Below are positions 55,085 to 63,485 of a stretch of 64,000 nt of DNA, one piece after another. The stretch is from Dolichospermum planctonicum (GTDB lineage: Bacteria; Cyanobacteriota; Cyanobacteriia; Cyanobacteriales; Nostocaceae). Below the pieces are notes generated by a model, which was not told the origin of the DNA, ran no database searches, and saw nothing but the letters and a program-made list of their open reading frames with translations. Every line of letters starts with the position of its first letter. Positions within the stretch are counted from its first letter, which is position 1. Position numbers and translations under genes: made by a program. Location: the NCBI RefSeq assembly GCF_005402965.1, contig NZ_BJCF01000005.1, positions 1 through 64,000 on the forward strand. Reading direction: 5' to 3'.

Positions 55085-56365
55085 ATGAGTCAAATAAAAG
55101 TTAAAAATTTCGGACCAATTAAGTCGGGTTTTGCAGAAAATAATGGATTTATAGATATTCGCAAAATTACTGTTTTTATCGGTAATCAAGGAACAGGAAA
55201 AAGTAGCATTGCTAAGTTAATATCAACATTAAGTTGGTTAGAAAAACAGTTGTATCGTAGAAATTTAGAAATAAAATATGTAACAAACTATAATAGGTTT
55301 GTTAAAACATATTGTAATTATCATAACTTGAAGAATTATTTCTTGCCAGAAACTGAAATTAAATATGTAGGAAATGCTTTTTATTTTTCTTTTGAAGATG
55401 GAAAATTAAACATTGATCCTATGACATCATCATTGTTCAATATTATGTGTATTGGTAATAATATTCACAAAGGATATAAAGAATATATTGTACCTAAAAT
55501 TATGTATGTACCAGCAGAAAGAAACTTTTTTAGTGTTGTGAAGGAAGCTGAAAAAGTAAAAGGATTACCTCAATCATTATCTACTTTTTTTGAGGAATTA
55601 GAGCGTTCACAACAGGAATTATCAGAAAGTTTGACTTTACCAGTGGGTGATATAAAGTTGGAATTTGATCAAAAAAATAATACTTTAAATATTATAGGAA
55701 GTGATTATAAATTAAATATTTCCGAATCTTCAAGTGGGTTTCAGTCTTTTATTCCTTTGTTTTTAGTTTCTAGAAATATTGCGTTATCTATTGGTCAAAA
55801 TAAAGATTCTTCCCAAAATGAACTTAGTGGAGAAGAACAACAAAGATTAAAAATAGAAATTGAAAGAATTCTATCCAATGATAATCTTTCTGAAGAACTT
55901 AAAAAGGCTGCTTTGGAAGTATTATCTTCTAAATACAAAAATGAATGTTTTTTAAATATTGTTGAAGAAATAGAACAAAATCTGTTTCCCAAATCGCAAA
56001 AAGACGTTTTATATAAATTATTAGAATTTGCTAACCTTACAGAAGGTAATACACTAATTCTTACTACCCACAGTCCTTATATTATTAATTATCTGACATT
56101 AGCAATCAAAGGATATCAGGTTTTACAGAAAATTCTAGATTTACCAAACAGCAATTTACTAAAAGAACAACTAGAAAATATTGTTCCTCAAGTATCTTGT
56201 GTATCTGATGAAGATTCAGTTGTATATGAATTAACAGAGACAGGGGAAATTATCAAACTTTCTACTTATGAAGGATTACCTACTGATGAAAATTATCTCA
56301 ATTCTTTCTTAGCAGAGACTAATAACCTTTTTGATAATTTACTGGAAATTGAGGAACAAATATGA
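55085..56365 (+). CDS. AAA (ABC/OLD-like) ATPase, possible defence ATPase
   Basis: 426 residues. Walker A GNQGTGKSSIAKL near residue 33, a signature-like ISESSSGFQSFIPLF (SxSGxQ) near residue 218, Walker B-like NIVEEIEQNLFP near residue 295 and a switch ILTTHSPYIINYL. This is the SMC/RecF/OLD-type ATPase pattern, without a Toprim nuclease domain. Such lone ATPases often work with a small partner in anti-phage systems. A 42-codon ORF overlaps its stop by 4 bp. AT-rich composition and codon use differ from the neighbouring psbA, consistent with acquired DNA. Function not proven. Confidence 0.78.
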   Translation: MSQIKVKNFGPIKSGFAENNGFIDIRKITVFIGNQGTGKSSIAKLISTLSWLEKQLYRRNLEIKYVTNYNRFVKTYCNYHNLKNYFLPETEIKYVGNAFYFSFEDGKLNIDPMTSSLFNIMCIGNNIHKGYKEYIVPKIMYVPAERNFFSVVKEAEKVKGLPQSLSTFFEELERSQQELSESLTLPVGDIKLEFDQKNNTLNIIGSDYKLNISESSSGFQSFIPLFLVSRNIALSIGQNKDSSQNELSGEEQQRLKIEIERILSNDNLSEELKKAALEVLSSKYKNECFLNIVEEIEQNLFPKSQKDVLYKLLEFANLTEGNTLILTTHSPYIINYLTLAIKGYQVLQKILDLPNSNLLKEQLENIVPQVSCVSDEDSVVYELTETGEIIKLSTYEGLPTDENYLNSFLAETNNLFDNLLEIEEQI

Positions 56366-56490
56366 GTATAAATTTTTTTGATACTAATTGTCAGAGTCAG
56401 ACAAATCAGCCTAAATTTGGACTTTGTGATGATCCTAACAAAGATAAAGATCCTAATTATTCAGAATACTATAAAAGTTTCCTAAATTAA
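56362..56490 (+). CDS. 42-residue protein coupled to the AAA ATPase, possible truncated partner
   Basis: Starts at the ATG overlapping the ATPase stop (ATGA, 56362-56365), so it is translationally coupled. It begins MSINFFDTNCQSQ and continues KFGLCDDPNKDKDPNYSEYY before TAA at 56488. No domain is recognised. It is short and hydrophilic with two cysteines. It may be an intact small partner, or the N-terminal remnant of a longer second gene of a two-gene system. Confidence 0.5.
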   Translation: MSINFFDTNCQSQTNQPKFGLCDDPNKDKDPNYSEYYKSFLN

Positions 56491-56514
56491 AATACAACTT
56501 TATAAACTAAATTT

Positions 56515-56991
56515 ATGTATCAATACCAAGATTTTATCATTCGTAATTGGCAAGAGAGCGATCGCACCTTAGCCTCCCAAGTCATTAGTTCTGTATTATC
56601 AGAATATGGTTTACCTTGGCAACCGGAAGCAGCAGATAAAGATGTATTAAATATTCAAGAATATTATTTAAAAACAGGTGGGGAATTTTGGGTAATTGAA
56701 CAGGAATATCAAATTGTCGGGACTGCTGCCTATTATCCCATAAATCGCGGCGAAAAAGCGGTAGAAATCAGAAAAATGTACCTTTTACCAAAAGTACGCG
56801 GTTTAGGATTAGGAAAGTTTTTATTACAACAATTGGAAACGGTAATATCTGCGGGTGGTTTTGAGCAAATTTGGATTGAAACTGCTAGTATTTTAACAGA
56901 AGCTGTTAAACTTTATGAAAGTAATGGTTATTTACCAACAACAGGAGTAGAAACTACTAGATGTGATCTAGTTTATGTAAAATATCTATGA
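56515..56991 (+). CDS. GNAT N-acetyltransferase
   Basis: 158 residues. Acetyl-CoA-binding motif KMYLLPKVRGLGLGKFLLQQ (R-G-x-G-x-G) near residue 90. The N-terminal part IRNWQESDRTLASQVISSVL and the final LYESNGYLPTTGVETTRCDL complete a typical GNAT fold. The acceptor is unknown. Its stop overlaps the comF start by 4 bp, so the two genes are translationally coupled. Confidence 0.88.
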   Translation: MYQYQDFIIRNWQESDRTLASQVISSVLSEYGLPWQPEAADKDVLNIQEYYLKTGGEFWVIEQEYQIVGTAAYYPINRGEKAVEIRKMYLLPKVRGLGLGKFLLQQLETVISAGGFEQIWIETASILTEAVKLYESNGYLPTTGVETTRCDLVYVKYL

Positions 56992-57656
56992 TGAACATAT
57001 TCCAAAATTTACTAAATCTTTTTCTCCAATCTGATTGTCCCCTGTGTCAACGTTCTACAGCCAGGGAACTTTGTCCATATTGTACCAGACAAGTTCAAAG
57101 TTGTCATCAACAAAATCCCGCTTATTTATGGAAACAACCATTACCAATATTTGTTTGGGGAAATTATGGTGGTGGTGTCAAAAGAGCGATCGCTGCATTA
57201 AAATATAAAAATCAGCCTCAAATTGGTTATCTTTTGGGAAAATGGTTAGGAGAATCATGGTTATTAAATTCACCACAACCCCAAAAACAGCTTTTAGTTG
57301 TTCCTATTCCTATGCACCCGAAAAAACAAAAACAAAGAGGTTTTAATCAAGCTGCATTAATAGCTGAAGGTTTTTGTCATGTCACAGGATACAAATTGAA
57401 AGTCAATGGTTTAGAACGCATTAAGGAAACTGAAGCACAATTTAGCTTATCCGCAGTTCAAAGACAAGAAAACTTAGCAAATGCTTTTGTCATTGGTAAA
57501 GATTTGCGTCGTCCTCCCAATATACCAATATTATTAGTGGATGATATTTATACTACTGGTGCTACTGTGAAAGCTGCTGTGAAAACACTGGAAATACATC
57601 AAATTAAAGTTTTAGGTGTAGCTGCTGTGGCCACAACAAACAAAGAAAAAAAATAA
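56988..57656 (+). CDS. comF: ComF family phosphoribosyltransferase-like protein
   Basis: 222 residues. N-terminal zinc-finger-like CPLCQRSTARELCPYC and C-terminal phosphoribosyltransferase core with PRPP loop ILLVDDIYTTGATVKAA. RGFNQAALIAEGFC and VPIPMHPKKQKQRGF are also family motifs. ComF proteins are needed for natural transformation in competent bacteria, acting on single-stranded DNA processing in the cytoplasm. Coupled to the upstream acetyltransferase gene. A comM-like gene is also in the window (50.9 kb). Confidence 0.92.
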   Translation: MMNIFQNLLNLFLQSDCPLCQRSTARELCPYCTRQVQSCHQQNPAYLWKQPLPIFVWGNYGGGVKRAIAALKYKNQPQIGYLLGKWLGESWLLNSPQPQKQLLVVPIPMHPKKQKQRGFNQAALIAEGFCHVTGYKLKVNGLERIKETEAQFSLSAVQRQENLANAFVIGKDLRRPPNIPILLVDDIYTTGATVKAAVKTLEIHQIKVLGVAAVATTNKEKK

Positions 57657-57706
57657 AGCTATATTAGATTAGTTACCCTGTATTTATGGGGAAAGTATTT
57701 TAATTT

Positions 57707-58171
57707 ATGAAAAAGAATTTTGTAGTTGGTTTTAGACAAATTTTAATTATTCCTATCACATTACTAATAATAGGGATTGGCAGCAAAACAGTTTCCGCAC
57801 AAAATACACAAAATAAATTATATAGTCCCATTCCTTTAACTGATTTTACAGAAATTTCTGATACTTTGTCAAACAAAGATATTCCCACAGGACAGGGAGG
57901 ATTTGCTCGTGATTATGCGGTCAAATTAAACAAAGGTGATAATTTAGCGGTTGATTTATCATCGGAAAATTTCGACACTATTATTACACTATTAGCTCCC
58001 AATGGTACGACGGTTTTAGAAAATGATGATGGTCCTGAGGGTACGAGTAACTCTGTGTTATTTACCCGCATTACAGAAACGGGGACTTATATTGTCCGGG
58101 TTCGTTCTTTTGGGGAAACTGGGGTAGGGAAGTTTAAACTCAAAGTGACAAAACTGCAACCTGTGAAGTAG
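57707..58171 (+). CDS. Secreted PPC (pre-peptidase C-terminal) domain protein
   Basis: 154 residues. N-terminal signal peptide (basic MKKNF, hydrophobic IPITLLIIGIG, cleavage after TVSA near residue 31). The rest is one PPC beta-sandwich: ARDYAVKLNKGDNLAVDLSS, FDTIITLLAPNGTTVLENDD, then TGTYIVRVRSFGE. PPC domains usually trail secreted proteases, helping folding or substrate binding. Here the domain stands alone without a protease. Likely periplasmic or extracellular. It precedes the TIR-WD40 gene by 120 bp. Confidence 0.88.
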   Translation: MKKNFVVGFRQILIIPITLLIIGIGSKTVSAQNTQNKLYSPIPLTDFTEISDTLSNKDIPTGQGGFARDYAVKLNKGDNLAVDLSSENFDTIITLLAPNGTTVLENDDGPEGTSNSVLFTRITETGTYIVRVRSFGETGVGKFKLKVTKLQPVK

Positions 58172-58291
58172 ACCTGGGTTAGATGTGGGGTTTGATTCGT
58201 TGACAGTAGTTTAAAAAGCATTTATAATAACTTCATTACAACCTACTCAGGATGACTATATATAGATTATCTGAATGAAAAGGGGCAAAAA

Positions 58292-61200
58292 ATGAATTTT
58301 TATGATGCTTTTATTTCCTATGGCCGTCCTGATAGTAAAGCCTTTGCTATAAATCTTAATGAAAAATTGACAGCAGCGGGTTTAAATGTCTGGTTTGATC
58401 AAGACGATATTCCCCCAGCAGTGGATTATCAAAAACAAATTGATGATGGCATAGAAAAAGCCCATAATTTCTTATTTATTATTGCTCCTCACTCAGTTAA
58501 TTCTCCCTATTGTCTCAAGGAGATTGAACTGGCTATTAAACTAAATAAACGAATTATTCCTTTACTTCACGTTGAGCAAATTAGCCAGGAAATATGGCAA
58601 CAAAGAAACCCGAATAAAACTGAAGAACATTGGCAAGAAGACCAACAAAAAGGGCTGCATTCTATTTATCCGAATATGCACTCAATAATTAGTAAAATTA
58701 ATTGGATTCGGTTTGCAGATAATCTTGATGATTTTTCTAACTATTTTAACGGTTTATTGACTGCAATTAATAAACATCAAGATTATGTAGAACAACATAC
58801 CAATTTTTTAGTGCAAGCTTTAGAATGGTCGAGAAATCAGCAACAAACCAATTATTTTTTGGTCGGGGAAGAAAGAGGAAAAGCGGAAAAGTGGTTAAAA
58901 CAGAGATTTACTAAAGAACAACAGCCTTGTCTACCTACAGATTTACATTGTGAATTTATTTGTGAAAGTATAAAAAATTCTCATAATTTACTAAGTCAAG
59001 TTTTTCTAGCAGCCGCAGATAAAGACGAGGTAATTAAGGAGAAAATTAGAAAAACATTAATGCGTGAAAGTATTACTGTTTGGACAAACAAGACTGATAT
59101 TAAAACCGGAACTGGATTTGAAAAGGCAATTAATCAAGGAATTGAAGGAGCAGATAACTTTGTCTATTTAATATCATTGGATTCCTTACAATCGGAATAT
59201 TGTCAACAGGAATTAAATCAAGCTTTAGCAAATAATAAACGGATTATTCCTTTATTGGTTGCAGAACCTGATTTTAAATTAATTCCCCTAGAGTTAAAGA
59301 AATTACAGTTTATTGATTTTACTCAATCAGAAAACGAAGCAGAATATCGTTTCAGTACAGATAAATTATTACAAGAATTAAAGAAAGAATCTTCCTATTA
59401 TGAAAAACATAAAATCCTGTTGGTCAAAGCCCGGAAATGGCAAAAACAAAATCAAAACCCTAGTTTATTATTGCGGGGTTATAACCTCCAACATTTTGCA
59501 GCTTGGTTAAAGGTAGCAAAACAGCGAGAAGATTATCCTCCCTTACCTTTACAAGAGGAGTTTATTACTACCAGTTTCAATCAATCAGAAGCATCTTCTT
59601 TAGAAGTTTTTATCTCCTATTCTCGTACCGATTCAGATTTAGCGCGGAAAATCAATGACGCTTTACAAGAATTAGGAAAAACGACTTGGTTTGACCAAGA
59701 AAGTATTGCTACAGGGACTGATTTTCAGCAGGAAATAAATCGAGGAATTGCCAATTCCGATAACTTTTTATTTATTATTTCACCTAAATCGGTAAACTCT
59801 CCCTATTGTGCTGGTGAGGTGGAATATGCCAAAAATTTGGGTAAACGTTTTATTACTGTACTACATCGCCCTTTATCAAATGATGATAAACAAAAACTCC
59901 CTGCGGCTTTAGCAAATGTGCAATGGCTCGATTTTAATCAGCATGGAGGGGAATTTTTTGCCAATTTTAATGAGTTAGTGAGGACGCTGGATACAGATAG
60001 AGATCATGTCAGAAGTCATACGAAATGGTCACAACGGGCTTTGGAATGGGATGAAAAGGGCAAAAATGTGGATTTGTTGTTACGAGGGAGTGAGTTTGCT
60101 GTTGCGGAAGCATGGTTAAAGACAGCAGAAACAGAGAATAAAAAGCCGGCTAGGACAGCTTTACAGAAGGAGTTGATTGATAAAAGTCGAGAAGCGATAG
60201 AAACACAAAAGAAACAAAATCAGCGTCAGTTATTGGTTTTGAGGTCGCTGCTTATGGGTGCTGTTGTTTTATTGGTGGCAGCAATTGGCACAACTGGCTT
60301 TGCTTTCTTACAAAAACGGGAAGCTGAAAAAGCTAAAAATCAAGCTCAAACAAGTGAGCAAAAAGCTAAAAAAAGTGAACGGGAAGCCAAAAAACAGGCA
60401 ACTATCGCCAATAAAGAAAAACAAAATGCTGTCATAGCCAGCGATAAAGCTCAAAAAAGTGAGCAGGAAGCCAAAAAACAGACAACTATCGCCAATAAAG
60501 AAAAACAAAATGCTGTCATAGCCAGCGATAAAGCTCAAAAAAGTGAACAGGAAGCCAAAAAACAGACAACTATCGCCAATAAAGAAAAACAAAATGCTGT
60601 CATAGCCAGCGATAAAGCTCAAAAAAGTGAACGGGAAGCCAAAAAACAGGCAACTATCGCCAATAAAGAAAAACAAAATGCTGTCATAGCCAGCGATAAA
60701 GCTAAAAAAAGTGAACAGGAAGCCAAAAAACAATTAAAGCAAGCACAACTTAATCAAGCCGAATCTCTTGGTAGATCTTCTTTATCTTTATTTAATAATA
60801 ATCAGAAATTCGATGCTTCTATCCAAGCAATTAAAGCAGGAATAATCCTGAGAACCCAGAAATTATTCAACTTAGTGGTGATGAATGCCTTACAAGCACC
60901 TCTTAGTGATACAAGTGAAAAGAATCGCTTGGTAGGGCATAGTGGTACTGTCTGGAGCGTCAGTGTTAGCCCGGACGGTAAGACTTTGGCTTCTGGTAGT
61001 GATGACCAGACAATCAAACTGTGGAATCTAGACACAGGTAAGGAAATTCGCACCCTCTCTGGGCATACTGATACTGTCTACAGCGTCAGTTTTAGCCCGG
61101 ACGGCAAGACTTTAGCTTCTGGTAGTGATGACCAGACAATTAAACTGTGGAATCTAGACACAGGTAAGGAAATTCGCACCCTCTCTGGGCATAGTAATTG

Positions 61201-62422
61201 GGTCTACAGCGTCAGTTTTAGCCCGGACGGCAGGACTTTGGCTGCTGGTAGTGGTGACCAGACAATCAAACTGTGGAATCTAGACACAGGTAAGGAAATT
61301 CGCACCCTCTCTGGGCATAGTAATTCTGTCATCAGCGTCAGTTTTAGCCCAGACGGCAGGACTTTGGCTTCTGGTAGTGATGACCAGACAATCAAACTGT
61401 GGAATCTAGACACAGGTAAGGAAATTCGCACCCTCTCTGGGCATAGTAATTGGGTCAGAAGCGTCAGTTTTAGCCTGGACGGCAGGACTTTGGCTGCTGG
61501 TAGTTATGACAAGACAATCAAACTGTGGAATCTAGACACAGGTAAGGAAATTCGCACCCTCTCTGGGCATAGTAATTGGGTCAGAAGCGTCAGTTTTAGC
61601 CCGGACGGCAGGACTTTGGCTTCTGGTAGTGATCACAAGACAATCAAACTGTGGAATCTAGACACAGGTAAGGAAATTCGCACCCTCTCTGGGCATAGTA
61701 ATTCTGTCTACAGCGTCAGTTTTAGCCCGGACGGCAAGACTTTGGCTTCTGGTAGTCAGGACAAGACAATCAAACTGTGGAATCTAGACACAGGTAAGGA
61801 AATTCGCACCCTCACTGGGCATAGTAATTCTGTCTACAGCGTCAGTTTTAGCCCGGACGGCAAGACTTTAGCTTCTGGTAGTGATGACAAGACAATCAAA
61901 CTGTGGAATCTAGACACAGGTAAGGAAATTCGCACCCTCACTGGGCATAGTAATTGGGTCTGGAGCGTCAGTTTTAGCCCGGACGGCAAGACTTTAGCTT
62001 CTGGTAGTGGTGACCAGACAATTAAACTGTGGAATCTAGACACAGGTAAGGAAATTCGCACCCTCTCTGGGCATAGTAATTGGGTCTACAGCGTCAGTTT
62101 TAGCCCGGACGGCAAGACTTTAGCTTCTGGTAGTGATGACAAGACAATCAAACTGTGGAATCTAGACACAGGTAAGGAAATTCGCACCCTCTCTGGGCAT
62201 ACTGATACTGTCTTGAGCGTCAGTTTTAGCCCAGACGGCAGGACTTTGGCTTCTGGTAGTGGTGACCAGACAATCAAACTGTGGAATCGAGATTTCTGGA
62301 ATCTAAATTTAGACTCTTTAATGGGTCGTAATTGCGATTGGATACGAAACTATTTACAAAATAATCTTACAGTTAGCAAAAGTGATAGAAATTTATGCAA
62401 CGGCATTGGTACTCAAAAGTAA
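58292..62422 (+). CDS. Triple-TIR, membrane-anchored coiled-coil, WD40-repeat protein
   Basis: 1,376 residues. Three TIR domains: ~1-150 (YDAFISYGRPDSKAF), ~225-365 (degenerate start) and ~435-560 (VFISYSRTDSDLARK). Each keeps a Cys-x-x-Glu: C74/E77, C304/E307, C506/E509. The Glu is the catalytic residue in NAD-cleaving TIRs. A membrane helix lies at ~646-672 (LLMGAVVLLVAAIGTTGFAF). A coiled coil (~675-830) is built from four and a half near-identical 28-residue repeats. A helical stretch with an SLGRSSLSLFNNNQKFDAS segment follows. Eleven 42-residue WD40 repeats run from ~884 to ~1345. The likely scheme is sensing by WD40 and signalling or NAD consumption by TIR at the membrane. Neighbours are LSDAT/SLOG and SLATT-like genes. 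Defence or cell-death role inferred. Confidence 0.92.
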   Translation: MNFYDAFISYGRPDSKAFAINLNEKLTAAGLNVWFDQDDIPPAVDYQKQIDDGIEKAHNFLFIIAPHSVNSPYCLKEIELAIKLNKRIIPLLHVEQISQEIWQQRNPNKTEEHWQEDQQKGLHSIYPNMHSIISKINWIRFADNLDDFSNYFNGLLTAINKHQDYVEQHTNFLVQALEWSRNQQQTNYFLVGEERGKAEKWLKQRFTKEQQPCLPTDLHCEFICESIKNSHNLLSQVFLAAADKDEVIKEKIRKTLMRESITVWTNKTDIKTGTGFEKAINQGIEGADNFVYLISLDSLQSEYCQQELNQALANNKRIIPLLVAEPDFKLIPLELKKLQFIDFTQSENEAEYRFSTDKLLQELKKESSYYEKHKILLVKARKWQKQNQNPSLLLRGYNLQHFAAWLKVAKQREDYPPLPLQEEFITTSFNQSEASSLEVFISYSRTDSDLARKINDALQELGKTTWFDQESIATGTDFQQEINRGIANSDNFLFIISPKSVNSPYCAGEVEYAKNLGKRFITVLHRPLSNDDKQKLPAALANVQWLDFNQHGGEFFANFNELVRTLDTDRDHVRSHTKWSQRALEWDEKGKNVDLLLRGSEFAVAEAWLKTAETENKKPARTALQKELIDKSREAIETQKKQNQRQLLVLRSLLMGAVVLLVAAIGTTGFAFLQKREAEKAKNQAQTSEQKAKKSEREAKKQATIANKEKQNAVIASDKAQKSEQEAKKQTTIANKEKQNAVIASDKAQKSEQEAKKQTTIANKEKQNAVIASDKAQKSEREAKKQATIANKEKQNAVIASDKAKKSEQEAKKQLKQAQLNQAESLGRSSLSLFNNNQKFDASIQAIKAGIILRTQKLFNLVVMNALQAPLSDTSEKNRLVGHSGTVWSVSVSPDGKTLASGSDDQTIKLWNLDTGKEIRTLSGHTDTVYSVSFSPDGKTLASGSDDQTIKLWNLDTGKEIRTLSGHSNWVYSVSFSPDGRTLAAGSGDQTIKLWNLDTGKEIRTLSGHSNSVISVSFSPDGRTLASGSDDQTIKLWNLDTGKEIRTLSGHSNWVRSVSFSLDGRTLAAGSYDKTIKLWNLDTGKEIRTLSGHSNWVRSVSFSPDGRTLASGSDHKTIKLWNLDTGKEIRTLSGHSNSVYSVSFSPDGKTLASGSQDKTIKLWNLDTGKEIRTLTGHSNSVYSVSFSPDGKTLASGSDDKTIKLWNLDTGKEIRTLTGHSNWVWSVSFSPDGKTLASGSGDQTIKLWNLDTGKEIRTLSGHSNWVYSVSFSPDGKTLASGSDDKTIKLWNLDTGKEIRTLSGHTDTVLSVSFSPDGRTLASGSGDQTIKLWNRDFWNLNLDSLMGRNCDWIRNYLQNNLTVSKSDRNLCNGIGTQK
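60374..60735 (+). repeat. 84-bp tandem repeats encoding the coiled coil
   Basis: The phrase starting AGTGAACGGGAAGCC recurs at 60374, 60458, 60542, 60626 and 60710, an exact 84-bp period. That is 28 residues, or four heptads, so copy-number change keeps the coiled-coil register and the reading frame. Confidence 0.92.
60935..62290 (+). repeat. Eleven 126-bp tandem WD40-coding repeats
   Basis: Exact 126-bp period, for example AGGAAATTCG at 61041 and 61167, with near-identical DNA between copies. Differences cluster in the codons just before SVSFSPDG and in the G-S-x-x-(Q/K)-T-I-K-L-W segment. Confidence 0.93.
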
Positions 62423-62479
62423 AGTAAAGTTTTTTGGTTCTACCGCTCCCCTTATGGAGAAGAATATGAATTTAATTTT

Positions 62480-62566
62480 TGTAGGTTGGGTAGAACGAAG
62501 ACCAAACCCAACATTAGGGGTAGGATAGCAAGGGGTGTTGGGTTTCGTCCCTCAACCCAAGCTACA
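62480..62566. repeat. MITE-like inverted repeat after the TIR-WD40 gene
   Basis: TGTAGGTTGGG at the left and CCCAAGCTACA at the right are near complements. ACCCAAACCCAACA-type and TGTTGGGTTTCGT-type inner arms also pair. About 87 bp, the form of a common cyanobacterial non-coding element. No gene is in the 203-bp gap. Confidence 0.7.
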
Positions 62567-62625
62567 ATAAATATTATTTTACATAAAGGGAACGGTAGAG
62601 CCAGTTTTTTTAATTCAATTTATTT

Positions 62626-63369
62626 ATGAAAAAGTTTTTCAGTCTTTCCTTCCCAAGCGGACAAACAGCAGACGCGGTTCAAGTTGATGACTTTGTAAAT
62701 TTGCCCACTGCCCTCCATGACCTCGGCTTTCAAGGTTCCCGTCCTTTGCTAGTATTAGTAGGTGGTGCAAGCAAGGTGAGTGAAGCTGACCTAGCCCGTC
62801 TGAGCCTGTTGTTTGTAGAAATCATAGCTCCCCTAGTTGAAGAGTTGAATGCCGATGTTGTTGACGGCGGTACTAATGCTGGTGTAATGAAAATGATGGG
62901 TCAGGCTCGTAGGGATATCAATGGGACATTTTCTTTAATTGGTGTCGCAGCAGTGGGGACAGTAACATTACCTAATGCAGTCCCCACATCTTCCAATACA
63001 GAAGCCTTAGAACCTCACCATACTCATTTTGTCTTAGTTCCTGGTTTTAATTGGGGTGATGAGTCCCCTTGGCAGGCCAGAATAGCAAGTTTACTTGCTA
63101 AGGAAGCACCATCAGTAACATTACTAATCAATGGGGGGGAGATTGCTTTAGTAGATGTGATGCAAAATTTAAAAGTTGGTCGGACAATAGTTGTAATTGC
63201 TGGTAGCGGTCGGCTTGCAGATGAAATTGCTTTTGCCAGAAACCATCCAGAGTCTGAAGCACGGGAAAAGGTCGCAGAGGTGGCAGGGCAAAGTAATCTG
63301 TTATTATTTGATCTATCACAACCAATGTCAGAATTAGCGAAGCTATTGAGACAGCAATTAACAAAGTGA
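62626..63369 (+). CDS. LSDAT_prok (SLOG superfamily) protein
   Basis: 247 residues. It matches the prokaryotic LSDAT family ('SLOG in TRPM'): LLVLVGGASKVSEADLARL, NADVVDGGTNAGVMKMMGQA, LIGVAAVGTVTLPN, HHTHFVLVPGFNWGDESPWQ, TLLINGGEIALVDV and GRTIVVIAGSGRLADEIAFA. These glycine-rich loops form a Rossmann-like nucleotide-binding pocket. SLOG domains are predicted, and in Thoeris ThsA shown, to bind nucleotide-derived signals. No membrane segment. It lies downstream of the triple-TIR gene and converges with a DUF4231/SLATT-like gene. Role as sensor is inferred. Confidence 0.88.
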   Translation: MKKFFSLSFPSGQTADAVQVDDFVNLPTALHDLGFQGSRPLLVLVGGASKVSEADLARLSLLFVEIIAPLVEELNADVVDGGTNAGVMKMMGQARRDINGTFSLIGVAAVGTVTLPNAVPTSSNTEALEPHHTHFVLVPGFNWGDESPWQARIASLLAKEAPSVTLLINGGEIALVDVMQNLKVGRTIVVIAGSGRLADEIAFARNHPESEAREKVAEVAGQSNLLLFDLSQPMSELAKLLRQQLTK

Positions 63370-63427
63370 TTAAGACATTAATGAAGATACATATCCGAGA
63401 ATTAAATATGCGTTTTCTAGAACCCTT

Positions 63428-63455
63428 GTAGAGACGTTCCATGGAACGTTTCTAC
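63428..63455. repeat. Palindromic REP-like element, diverged third copy
   Basis: GTAGAGACGTTCCA and its near-complement form a 28-bp palindrome with one mismatch. Related to those at 853 and 7204. Placed between the convergent LSDAT and DUF4231 genes, where it could end both transcripts. Confidence 0.8.
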
Positions 63456-63485
63456 TTTCTAGGAGATGTCTAATAATTAAACCTT

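Noticed and set aside
60308-62277. Long open frames on the minus strand opposite the TIR-WD40 gene
   Set aside because: They are shadows of the 84-bp and 126-bp repeats, being themselves perfectly periodic, and lack start sites and families.
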